Shown: in pieces, positions 1 through 7,687 of the stretch | Position numbering within the stretch: the stretch's first letter is position 1 | Layout: each line of letters opens with the position of its first letter | NCBI GenBank assembly: GCA_963819175.1 | Contig: CAWFVJ010000015.1 | Span: 1 to 64,000, forward strand | DNA length: 64,000 bases | DNA from: CAWBRT01 sp963819175 | Lineage (GTDB): Bacteria > Acidobacteriota > Terriglobia > Terriglobales > Acidobacteriaceae | Direction of reading: 5' to 3' | Notes under the pieces: generated by a model | The model's database searches: none | Told to the model about the DNA's origin: nothing | Seen by the model: only the letters and a program-made list of their open reading frames with translations | Program-made: the position numbers and the translations under genes

Positions 1-238
1 AACCGTGACGGTCGTTATTGCGGTTGCTACTTCTTGGATTGCCATATTTTAGAAGGCTCCTTTTGTCTCAAACAGCAGGGTAGAAGACCTGCACGACCCA
101 AGAAATACTGATGATTCGGGCTAAGGGAACCTCCGGTGATACGGGCCTGCTGCGCGGGTCTCTGGTAGCGTTCTGGTACGGTCTGGCAGAAATGAATTAA
201 GACGCGCTGAAAACATTTTCATAATCGCGAGAGGCCGC
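1..238. other. Left-edge region, no supported gene
   Basis: Two short frames run in from the left edge and stop at about base 50 and base 111. Either could be the 3' end of a gene lying outside the window. One reads as a hydrophobic tail (VVIAVATSWIAIF). The palindromic string CCGTGACGG at 3-11 resembles other GTGAC-centred palindromes in this element. Nothing else recognisable was seen. Confidence 0.3.
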
Positions 239-841
239 ATGGGCTGGAATCGGGTGCGCAAAGTCGCGGAGGCGGGCACGGTCAAGCATTGGCTGCAAAC
301 CTTGGAGCCTTCAATGCAAGCGGAAGAAGAGAGGCAACTCAAATCTTCGATCGAAAAAGTCGAGAAGGCGCTTGCAGGCGACAAGGAGCTGAGCTATGCG
401 TTTCGCCTGACCCTCAACATCGTGCGGCAAAGAGGGCGGGTAGACGGACTGCGGGAGGGACTGAAACTCTATCAGTATGGCGTCAGGATTTTGGAGAGGA
501 ACACCCCGCTGTTCTGGTCGATCATAAAGTACGCGGCGCGGTTTTCCGACCGCAAGAAGCCATCGACCCCGCAAATATGCAAGTACCTAGACAGGGAGTT
601 GCGGAGGATTGGGCAACTGAAGACAGGCGGGCACAACAAACCCATAACGAGAAGCGTCATTGCGCCGCCTGAAAGTTGGGGATGTGATACGTGGGCTGAG
701 GCGTTAAAGATAAAACGCAATGATGTGGATGTGCTGTTTTCGGCAGCGAGAGCTGAGGCCCACAGCGAGCAGTTCGCAACTCTCATGGCTTGGTCGTTGT
801 GGGGACATCTCAGAACCGCGAAACGCAAGCGCAAGCCGTGA
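239..841 (+). CDS. Hypothetical protein of the mobile element, 200 aa
   Basis: I do not recognise this protein. It is a 200-residue soluble, basic protein with no signal peptide or membrane segment. The N-terminal 120 residues are rich in charged helical sequence (EEERQLKSSIEKVEKALAG), and the C-terminus ends in a run of Lys/Arg (RTAKRKRKP), which would suit nucleic-acid binding. It converges tail to tail with the adjacent methyltransferase gene, with only three bases between the stop codons and a perfect palindrome across the junction. An ATG at 239 is preceded by GAGAGG at a usable distance. It could be an accessory DNA-binding protein, but that is inference from charge only. Confidence 0.6.
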   Translation: MGWNRVRKVAEAGTVKHWLQTLEPSMQAEEERQLKSSIEKVEKALAGDKELSYAFRLTLNIVRQRGRVDGLREGLKLYQYGVRILERNTPLFWSIIKYAARFSDRKKPSTPQICKYLDRELRRIGQLKTGGHNKPITRSVIAPPESWGCDTWAEALKIKRNDVDVLFSAARAEAHSEQFATLMAWSLWGHLRTAKRKRKP

Positions 842-850
842 CTGTCACGG
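836..850. repeat. 15-bp palindrome between convergent genes
   Basis: CCGTGAC and GTCACGG flank a single T, spanning the stop codons of the two convergent genes. There is no T-run on either side, so it is not a classic terminator. The same GTGAC/GTCAC core recurs at 3-11 and inside the radical-SAM gene (10508-10541 and 10628-10647), which suggests a binding site specific to the element. Confidence 0.5.
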
Positions 851-1869
851 TTGCGCCTCTTCCGGGACTCCGGTGATTCTTCCGGCGACCGCCGGTTCTT
901 GCGCCAGAGTCGCATTTTCTTTGATCGCCTTTTGGAACCTGCGCAGCGCCAGCCCGCCGTAGCTGCCATCGCCGCCCGTGTAGTTGATGTCCAGCAAGAC
1001 GCTGCGGCGTCCCAGTTCCATCGCCACCTTGCCGGTCGTGCCCGAGCCGCCGAAGGGATCGAGGACCAAGTCGCCCGGTCGGCTCGCCGCGAGAATGCAG
1101 CGGCGAGGCAGCTCTTCGGGAACGTCGCGAAGTGGGCACCCTTGTAGCGGGAGACGCACATTTCCCAAACGTTCCTTCCGTTGCGCTTCCCGTCGGGAGC
1201 GCAGTCCTTGGTTCTCGCAGGCTCTCGGAGCGCGTCGGCGTTCCAGCAATAGCGGGGGCTCTTGGTCAACATCAGGATTCGTTCGTGAGCGTCGGTCGGG
1301 CGATCCTTCACGCTTCTCGGCATCGCATCCGGCTTTACCCAGATAATCTCAGAGCGGACAAACCATCCGTCCTCTTGGGCGGCGATTGCAACCCTGTCTG
1401 GAACGAGTGCCAAGCTCTTATTGACATAGCTGTCTCCCACGTTCCAATACACGACGCCATCAGACCTCAATGTCCGCCGAACCTCCTTCAGGATTTCGAC
1501 CGTGTGGGAAACGTACAGGGTAGCACTCGGCTCAAAGCCAAATGCACCCTTCCACGCTTTGCAGACCGAGCAGAAGCTTCCTTGCGAGGCTTCGAACGCC
1601 ATCCCATTACGGGCTGCCTCTGTGCCACGGGTAGCGGCAAACCCACCGCCCTTGGCATGATCCCGTTGGGCAGTCTGCCTGATCTGCTTCTCTTGCCCCC
1701 ATTGATGATTGCAATCCTTGCTGCCGCCCCAAACCACATCCTGTGCACCTTCGTACTTTCGGAGCCCCCAGTAAGGCGGACTGGTAATCGCACATTGCAC
1801 CAAGCCGTCCGCCAGCGGGATTTGGCGAGCGTCGGCTTGGAGCAGCGTCGGGATGTGAATGTCGGGCAC
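845..1869 (-). pseudogene. Beta-class N4/N6 DNA methyltransferase, one frameshift
   Basis: DNA methyltransferase of the beta arrangement, with catalytic motif IV first and the AdoMet-binding motif I last. The first frame starts at a GTG at 1869 and carries TSPPYWGLRKY near residue 30, typical of N4-cytosine or beta N6-adenine enzymes. It stays collinear with the family to RYKGAHFATFP. The protein then continues one frame over as EELPRRCILAASRPGD, with the motif I core LDPFGGSGTTG and the following LGRRSVLLDINYT, to a stop at 845. The break is near 1117-1122 and fits the loss of one G in a CCGGAAG context. Repaired, the protein is about 341 aa, normal for a solitary phage-type methyltransferase. 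No restriction endonuclease lies beside it. Sequencing error is as likely as inactivation. Confidence 0.8.
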
Positions 1870-1956
1870 ATGACGTAATACTCAGTCTCGACAGATTTTT
1901 TGAATTCGCGTGCACGTCGTGTCCGCCGCCGCCGGGGCCAAACCTACCAAGCCAAG

Positions 1957-2212
1957 GTGTGAGAAGTGTGAGAAAAATCCTTATATATGTCACGCGCCCA
2001 CAAAACAGGTAGTTTTAGTAAAACTAGGATAGGTACTCATACCTCTCACACTTCTCTCTCTCTTTTTCTATATATATAATATATAAGGGTTTATTTGGTT
2101 GCCATGGTGTGAGTTAGGACTCAGAGTGTGAATCACATTCCACCAAAACAAGCTCGCTTTTGGTGCAAAACTGGTGGATGTGTGTTCACACCTGTGAGCC
2201 CATTCCTCACAC
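1957..2212. repeat. Iteron-like GTGTGAG repeat cluster, candidate replication origin
   Basis: At least seven copies of GTGTGAG/A occur in both orientations: 1957-1963, 1966-1972, 2045-2051 (reverse), 2107-2113, 2126-2132, around 2181-2192 (TGTGTTCACACC) and 2206-2212 (reverse). The longer unit GAGAAGTGTGAGA is inverted between about 1961-1973 and 2043-2056. An AT-rich run of alternating TA lies at about 2066-2098. The cluster directly follows the stop codon of the primase-polymerase/helicase gene. Repeats beside AT-rich DNA next to a replication protein are typical of plasmid and satellite origins. The origin function is inferred. Confidence 0.55.
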
Positions 2213-2215
2213 CTA

Positions 2216-4504
2216 TCACTGCTTGGTTAGCGTCCGCAGCATAACTTTGGGGAATTTGTTTCGCTTTCCTTTTTCTTCCGGCTCTTCTTCAATCAGCCTG
2301 CCCAAGGAGACTAAATTCTTGATCGTCCGCAATTGAACGCCAGCGTCAATTTTCTCGTCCCAATGATTGTTGAGGCTAATGCGCCGCCAGTTTACAAACT
2401 GAATGAAGGCCCCTGCACGCTCAATCGCCGGAATTAGGTGTTCAGTAAACCACGCCTCGCGGTTGCTTTCTTTGGCTTGGCCCGGCTTGAATACCTTCCT
2501 TAGTTTGATCTGCCATTCCATGAAAATGATCGCCTGTCTCATACGCCTAGCTGAGACTTCACTTTCACCAATGAAGGCGGCTTTTAGGATTGCGATCTTT
2601 TTGGCATTGTATTTGAGCCGACCTTCAGCGTCCCCGCCCGGCTCCCATGCTTCATAGATCGCCATGGCCTCTTCTGTGATTGTTCGCACTACCGTAATGC
2701 CATTGCTGGCGGTGAAAGACAAGGACTCAAGGGCATCATCCTCGTCAGCTATTGCATGGCATACAACACTCTTGCGGGGTCGTTCCCAATCTTTATGGTT
2801 AAATTTAGTTCCGGTGTAGCCATAAATAAAGCGCATGTCTAGCCCGTAATTAGTTTGCCCACCAAATAGTTCGCTGAATTTCTCTGGTTTTTCGACCGAT
2901 GCCGGAAGACCACCGAGCCAAGATAACCTGCAATCGACGTGGGCAACTTCCCCACTTTTGCCGGTTGGCTTGTCGTATTCATTGCAGTCCCAAAAGTCAC
3001 ACATACGGGTTGCCAACGTGGAATTGTCAATTCCTGTCTTACTCAGCATGTCGCCGATCTCGTTGCAGATCAGCAGCAGCCGTTTTGGTCCGGGAATGCG
3101 TTCTCGGTCGCCCCGTTTTCCGCTAGGACGGTCGCCAAGCAGACTGACCAACTGCGCGTCACCACCGGGTGCGCTCATCAGGTAATCCACCCTAGAGGTC
3201 AAATCTGTTACCTCGATAGCTCTGCGAATAGCTTCATTCTTACCGCCACCGGGTTTGACGATCAGGCAGGTATAAAGATTGAGCCGTGCGCCACACATGC
3301 GGTCTAAAGTAGGTTTGACACTGACGCAGGCCAGCACAGCCGGATATGCCAGTCCTAAAGGCATCTGCATATCCCGCGCCATATCCCCCAGTTTGTCGTC
3401 TTTGATGCACTCTTCGGGAAAGGCTAGGTCGTCAACTGCTTCAAGCCGTGACTTATCCGTGTTAGATGTGGGCGCCTGAACGGGTGTAAATGTCTTCGGA
3501 GGCTCTAACCCGTGTTTCTGCTCCGGCTCCGTGCCCATCAGAAAAGCGGCCAACGTGTTTAAATGTTGATCTGCCTTCGTCGCCTTGTCCGGCGCTTTCG
3601 CCCCCGGCACGATGTCGTCATCGAAGTCTGCCCAATCGCTACCATCCTGTTCAGGCCAGATCACGCCGTCATAAGCGCCCTGTTCCTCACTGATTCGATG
3701 GATCAAGTCGCCGATTGTAAACTTCGACCCGTCTTCGTTGTAGGCGCATGGGCAATTCTGGGCAAAGCATTTCCAACAAAGATGGGTGCCATCAAAGAAA
3801 ATGCCTGTTTTCTTACTGTGCTCGTGTTTGCGGCCAACGCCCAGACAGAACTCGGCAATATACCAGTGTCCATCCTGCGAAAGAGAAAACGGCAGCCAGT
3901 CCCGGAACTGTTCGAAGTCGAAGTCCTCATCAACTTCGGGCATATCCTTGCCACCGGCAGCAGTAAACTCACTGACCGTGTATCTTTCGATCCAATCCAC
4001 CAACCAGTCTGGAAAGTCGGCGGGTATGATGTCAACCGCTACCGTGTAAGGTTTCCCGGTGTCCGGATGGATGCTACCGGGACCAAGCACATAGCGGTTG
4101 TTCATGCGCAAGCTGAACCATTCTTTGCCATTGCGGTTAGCGTTGCGATTCCCAAGGTTAAGTGACCGCTCTATTTGCCGGAAAGCACAATGTTCGAGCC
4201 CCTTGCCACCGCTGATATGGATGCGAGTCACTGGAACTGGCTGCCCCATCTCGGCCGCCGCTTCTGCCAGTCCCCCCTGATCGAATTCTAAAAAGCAGAT
4301 GTCGCCAACCAGCAGGTCGCGACCCAGCAGCCCAAGGTTGGCGTCTGGCATCTTGTCTGACCACTGTTGCAGTTGCGCGAGCATGGTGGTCGCTCGCTGC
4401 GGAAAATCGCACATCCATGGCGGTGGTTTCTTATCACGAGCACCCAAGGGGAAGCAGGGTATCCCCATCTTGGCGTATGGCACTGCAAGCTGGTAGAAAG
4501 CCAT
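2216..4504 (-). CDS. Bifunctional primase-polymerase with DUF3987-like helicase domain
   Basis: Replication protein of 762 aa. Residues 1-160 form a bifunctional primase/polymerase (Prim-Pol) domain: the opening MAFYQLAVPYAKMGIPCFPL, the acidic metal-binding stretch GDICFLEFDQGG and the ISGGKGLEHCAF strand. A Cys-containing segment (CWKCFAQNCPC, about residues 240-260) may bind zinc. The C-terminal half resembles DUF3987-type helicases of mobile elements, with a phosphate loop at VKPGGGKNEA and a Walker-B-like LLICNEIG. The usual Lys-Ser/Thr of the P-loop is Lys-Asn, and the usual Asp of Walker B is Asn, so ATPase activity is uncertain. I chose ATG 4504 because GAAGGTGAG precedes it by 6-7 bases; a GTG at 4549 would add 15 residues. 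The gene probably initiates element replication at the neighbouring repeat cluster. Confidence 0.8.
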   Translation of the reverse strand: MAFYQLAVPYAKMGIPCFPLGARDKKPPPWMCDFPQRATTMLAQLQQWSDKMPDANLGLLGRDLLVGDICFLEFDQGGLAEAAAEMGQPVPVTRIHISGGKGLEHCAFRQIERSLNLGNRNANRNGKEWFSLRMNNRYVLGPGSIHPDTGKPYTVAVDIIPADFPDWLVDWIERYTVSEFTAAGGKDMPEVDEDFDFEQFRDWLPFSLSQDGHWYIAEFCLGVGRKHEHSKKTGIFFDGTHLCWKCFAQNCPCAYNEDGSKFTIGDLIHRISEEQGAYDGVIWPEQDGSDWADFDDDIVPGAKAPDKATKADQHLNTLAAFLMGTEPEQKHGLEPPKTFTPVQAPTSNTDKSRLEAVDDLAFPEECIKDDKLGDMARDMQMPLGLAYPAVLACVSVKPTLDRMCGARLNLYTCLIVKPGGGKNEAIRRAIEVTDLTSRVDYLMSAPGGDAQLVSLLGDRPSGKRGDRERIPGPKRLLLICNEIGDMLSKTGIDNSTLATRMCDFWDCNEYDKPTGKSGEVAHVDCRLSWLGGLPASVEKPEKFSELFGGQTNYGLDMRFIYGYTGTKFNHKDWERPRKSVVCHAIADEDDALESLSFTASNGITVVRTITEEAMAIYEAWEPGGDAEGRLKYNAKKIAILKAAFIGESEVSARRMRQAIIFMEWQIKLRKVFKPGQAKESNREAWFTEHLIPAIERAGAFIQFVNWRRISLNNHWDEKIDAGVQLRTIKNLVSLGRLIEEEPEEKGKRNKFPKVMLRTLTKQ

Positions 4505-4761
4505 TACTCGCTCACCTTCGGGTTGCGCCCATCCAACATCGCTGACCACTGAGTTTTCGTTCTCTTTGACTTTTTCATCATTAAATCCAAGTTTGAATTG
4601 AGGCCGTTGACCTCTAAAGATGGACTGTGAAAATCTGTTTTCTTTCCTTTCAAAACTATTTTTCGTTGCGGATTTGCCAGTACGAATGGGTTTTTCTGGC
4701 TCGGAGGAAATCGCTAATTAAAAAGAAACTGAATCTGAAGTGCTTCTTTAGAAGGAGAGCG

Positions 4762-5028
4762 ATGGCACTGTACAGCGAAATTAAATTGGATACTGCGGAG
4801 GTTGTTGGCGTCCGAGTACTGAAGCGCAGAAATACGGGAAAGGCACATGCCGCCATACGTGACTTGATCGTCGAAAACGAGTCCCTCAGCTACAGGGCGA
4901 TAGCCGAAATGCTGGGCTGTTCACGTTGGCTCGTTTATACAATCGCCGTCGAATTTGGCGTCCGCCGCCCGCGTGGGGCTGGCAGCCCGGCGCGGCGCAT
5001 AGTCAAATCCGATAGCAAGGGGGAATAG
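4762..5028 (+). CDS. Small helix-turn-helix protein, 88 aa
   Basis: Small protein with a likely DNA-binding helix-turn-helix near residues 50-75 (SYRAIAEMLGCSRWLVYTIA), followed by a basic, Pro/Arg-rich tail. GAAGGAG lies 5 bases before ATG 4762, a strong ribosome-binding site that fixes this start. It is divergent from the primase gene across about 250 bp and is the first of three short genes on the plus strand. Size, position and HTH suggest a regulator or excisionase-like factor of the element. That role is inferred; no specific family was recognised. Confidence 0.6.
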   Translation: MALYSEIKLDTAEVVGVRVLKRRNTGKAHAAIRDLIVENESLSYRAIAEMLGCSRWLVYTIAVEFGVRRPRGAGSPARRIVKSDSKGE

Positions 5029-5032
5029 TGAG

Positions 5033-5215
5033 ATGGAGAGGAATCTGGCATTGGCGCTGCTACGAATCCTTCGGCACAGGGGAGCGAGTCCGGTCACGGA
5101 CGCAGAGCTTAAGAAACTAAGCGGGTATTCGCAAACAGAACTCGACCTCGCGGCCGAGGAACTTGAGGAAGAAGGCATGGTCACCATTGAGCGTACGTAC
5201 ACGCTATGCGAATAG
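5033..5215 (+). CDS. Small winged-helix-like protein, 60 aa
   Basis: A 60-residue acidic protein. The pattern TDAELKKLSGYSQTELDLA followed by EEEGMVTIERTYTL looks like a minimal winged helix: a recognition helix and then two beta strands. ATG 5033 follows the upstream HTH gene by four bases and has AAGGGGG about 12 bases before it, so the two genes are likely cotranscribed. It may modulate the upstream HTH protein or act as a small DNA-binding adaptor. The function is unknown. Confidence 0.5.
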   Translation: MERNLALALLRILRHRGASPVTDAELKKLSGYSQTELDLAAEELEEEGMVTIERTYTLCE

Positions 5216-5255
5216 ACGCGTTTGATCGAATGGCTTCGAAAGTGGGTGCGAAATT

Positions 5256-5492
5256 ATGAAGAACACAAAAGAAAACGCAAAGACGACCGCTGAACGGCGA
5301 GAGCAGGCCAAGCGCAAGATCGCAATATTGATTGCCAGATTGGAGCGCCTTGCAAACGGGTTGGAAAGGTGCTCCCAAGACATGGCAGCGGTAGAGGCAG
5401 TGGTCGGCGAAGAAGCAGACACATTTTACGGCGTTGACGAGCATCCCGCCAGTCTCGATTTACCACAGTCGTTGGCACGCGGCAAAAAATAG
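5256..5492 (+). CDS. Small coiled-coil protein, 78 aa
   Basis: Highly charged 78-residue protein. Residues 1-45 form a predicted continuous helix (ENAKTTAERREQAKRKIAIL and following), consistent with a coiled coil. No known domain was recognised and no membrane segment is present. It follows the winged-helix-like gene by 40 bp and ends just before a terminator shared with the convergent adenine methyltransferase gene. The role is unknown. Confidence 0.45.
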   Translation: MKNTKENAKTTAERREQAKRKIAILIARLERLANGLERCSQDMAAVEAVVGEEADTFYGVDEHPASLDLPQSLARGKK

Positions 5493-5519
5493 CCCCACCA
5501 TTCCTCAGATGATGGGGCT
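5482..5519 (-). terminator. Rho-independent terminator of the adenine methyltransferase gene
   Basis: AGCCCCACCAT (5491-5501) pairs with ATGATGGGGCT (5509-5519) across a 7-base loop. On the minus strand the stem is followed by a run of six T (5484-5489). It lies just downstream of the methyltransferase stop at 5536. Confidence 0.75.
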
Positions 5520-5535
5520 CGGTTGCGTCACAAGA

Positions 5536-6345
5536 TCAATAGTTGCGCCACAAACACTCGATTCGCTTTTCTTTTCCGCCGTCGTGACGGAAATTCGTCG
5601 AGCACAACTGAACCTCTTTGCGCCAGATTGGCTCACCGAACGCTTCCACGTATATCGGCTGGTAATACTCGCTTAGCAGCCACCGAAATCTGGCGTTCTT
5701 AAGGATGGAGACCATCTCGACGTGATCGATGTCGTCGGGGCCATATCCGTGAACCTTGGCCGCCGCATATGGCGGATCGACATAAGCGAAATCATCGTCG
5801 TTCAAATCAGCGACCACCAGCTTCCAGTCGAGGTTGGTAATCGTTGGCTGAGTTTGAAGCATGATTTGGTGAGCACACCTCAGGGTGTTCTGGTAGTGAT
5901 GCCGCAGAGGGGCCCCTTTTGTCGGCCTGTAACTAGCAGCATAGCCAGCACCGGAATACGAAAGATACGGTTCCAGCAAAATCGCTATCGGGTCGCCGCT
6001 GTGCCGTGCGGCTTTTTGTCGCTCGAATTCCTGACGGGTATGCTCAGGAACTTCGAGCGTGCTCCCATGCGAGATGATGGCGTGAAGGAAGGGTGCCGTG
6101 CGAAGGTCATTGAGCCACCAGTTCGAAAACTGCAAGGTTGTTGCCGCCAGCCAGAAGACGTTGGCACGACCAGCGAACGGCTCGGCATAGGTGCCGCCGC
6201 TTTTCGGCATGAAACTGACAATGCTGTTGCGGATTCGTTTTTTGCCGCCCGGGTATGCAAACCCGGGTGTTGTTGAGGTTGTGCTTCCCCAATTTGGGGA
6301 AGCGAAGACTGTTGAGGTGTTTTGAGAAAAGCCTTCGATAAGCAT
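5536..6345 (-). CDS. D12-class DNA N6-adenine methyltransferase, Dam family
   Basis: Site-specific adenine methyltransferase of 269 aa (D12 class, alpha arrangement). The AdoMet-binding motif I region reads GFAYPGGKKRI at about residue 30, followed by GGTYAEPFAGRANVFW. The catalytic motif IV is FAYVDPPYAAA near residue 190. The C-terminal strand (RFRWLLSEYY and KEKRIECLWRNY) is also typical of the class. Length is normal. The ATG at 6345 lacks a clear ribosome-binding site, so a later start is possible. A second D12 gene lies just upstream on the same strand, with the small Cys-rich frame between them. No restriction gene is visible, so it may protect the element from host restriction or mark its own DNA. 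Confidence 0.85.
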   Translation of the reverse strand: MLIEGFSQNTSTVFASPNWGSTTSTTPGFAYPGGKKRIRNSIVSFMPKSGGTYAEPFAGRANVFWLAATTLQFSNWWLNDLRTAPFLHAIISHGSTLEVPEHTRQEFERQKAARHSGDPIAILLEPYLSYSGAGYAASYRPTKGAPLRHHYQNTLRCAHQIMLQTQPTITNLDWKLVVADLNDDDFAYVDPPYAAAKVHGYGPDDIDHVEMVSILKNARFRWLLSEYYQPIYVEAFGEPIWRKEVQLCSTNFRHDGGKEKRIECLWRNY

Positions 6346-6390
6346 GAAGGCTAATACTGAAAATTTCCGGCGGTGCGAATTTCTGTCAGG

Positions 6391-6540
6391 CTAAACCACG
6401 TAGCGGTTTGCTGTTTGCTGCGATCGCCCGAGCTTTCGCTCGCAGCACTCCTCGCATCGCCACCAGCCTTCGGTGCCATCGCCAATTACGGCAACTACCT
6501 TGTAGTGGTCGGTCGGCTTACCACCGCTTACTACCCCCAA
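6391..6540 (-). CDS. Possible small Cys-rich protein, 49 aa
   Basis: A short frame starting at TTG 6540 overlaps the end of the D12 methyltransferase gene upstream and runs to 6391. It reads KPTDHYKVVAVIGDG, then a Trp-Trp pair, then CEECCERK, so it could be a tiny metal-binding protein. Tight coupling to the methyltransferase supports it. The non-ATG start and lack of known relatives make it uncertain. Confidence 0.3.
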   Translation of the reverse strand: MGVVSGGKPTDHYKVVAVIGDGTEGWWRCEECCERKLGRSQQTANRYVV

Positions 6541-7470
6541 ATCAGGAGTTCCCGCTTTCGTTTTTGGCTTCGAGTCCTCATTGCGACTCGTGTGTACTTG
6601 AACTCGTGCGCCTTGGCCATCGCGACCACTTCGGCGTGATCTTCGTAGCTGGCGCACCAGCGGCCCCGCCATGACGAGAGCACCGCAAAAAGGCCCGCGT
6701 GGTCAACCTTGTGATACCGATAGAGCCGCCTGCCCGGGCTTTCGTTGCCCGGGTATGGTGGATCAATGAAAGCAGCATTGGCCACGGAGTTCAACTTCCT
6801 CAGCGACTGGATACCGTCGCCTTCAATGAGCGTGATTCGACCCGACAGAGCGCGAACCTGTCGTAAGGCGTAGTAGAGATTTGTTACATTCCAGCGGTTT
6901 TCGAGCCTCCGCCCATCACCTTTATTTAATAGACCGCGTCGAGCATTCCCCAAACCCACATCGATTCTTGATCAGTGTCCACATCGCAAGATCACGCTCT
7001 GGATGCGCAGCCACGTCCTCGACATTCGGGCGGGTGCATCGGAATGCTCTCACCTCGTCAGCAAAGGATGGGTCTTCCAATGCCCGGCGCCAGAACGCGG
7101 ACACGCGAGGGTCGCGTTCCACCATTACGAGTTCGTCCACCAAGTCCTGATGCAAAAGGCTGAGCCCGATGGTGGCCCCTCCGGCATATGGCTCGATGAA
7201 GATTTTTGGACGCTCCACCCTTACAAAGGAACGGAGCATCGGCAAAAGCCAAGCCTTGCCCCCGGGATAGCGGAGGATGACGAGCCTGTCCGTACGAGTC
7301 AGGTCGCGAAAGGTCATCGGCGCAAACCGCCCATGGGTGGTTCGGTTACTCGTAACATCGCCAGCGCCTACCTTGGGCCGCCCCCCAAGCTTCCCGTTCT
7401 GTCTCGCGGTTCGCTTCTTTCGCTCGCTTGTCCGCCGTCCGAGTGCGGCCGCCGCTTCTCGAATGTCCAT
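6531..7470 (-). pseudogene. Second D12-class adenine methyltransferase, one frameshift
   Basis: A second D12 DNA adenine methyltransferase. The first frame contains RLVILRYPGGKAWLLPML and FIEPYAGGATIGLSLL (AdoMet-binding region) and runs to LIKNRCGFG. The protein then continues in the next frame as NARRGLLNKGDGRRLENRW and reaches the catalytic FIDPPYPG and a stop at 6531. The shift is at 6941-6944, where GGGG should be GGG. Repaired, the gene encodes about 312 aa. The N-terminal 50 residues before MTFRDLTRTDRL are a basic extension (GRRTSERKKRTARQNGKLGG) unusual for the family, so the true start may be that internal ATG at 7317. ATG 7470 is the conservative choice. The homopolymer context favours a sequencing error. 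Confidence 0.75.
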
Positions 7471-7687
7471 TGGCAGACCATAACCCAACGATGGGTTTGC
7501 GACTATTGACTCCGGGGGTGCGGCACTCCGTCATGGCGGGGAGCCAATAAAAGGTTGATCAGGTCAATGAAACAGCAGCTTGGGGGCGAGAGTTCAGCAG
7601 CCTGATGATTCGAATGCATCCGCTCGATTTTTCGAACGAAACTTTTAGTCCTCCTCCTCGCACGGTGGCAGCTTGACTCTCCCATTT

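Noticed and set aside
472..1869. A continuous 465-aa reading frame over the beta-class methyltransferase
   Set aside because: Only the first 250 or so residues match the family; beyond the shift near 1120 the sequence is low-complexity Arg/Ala/Ser, and the true C-terminus is in the next frame.
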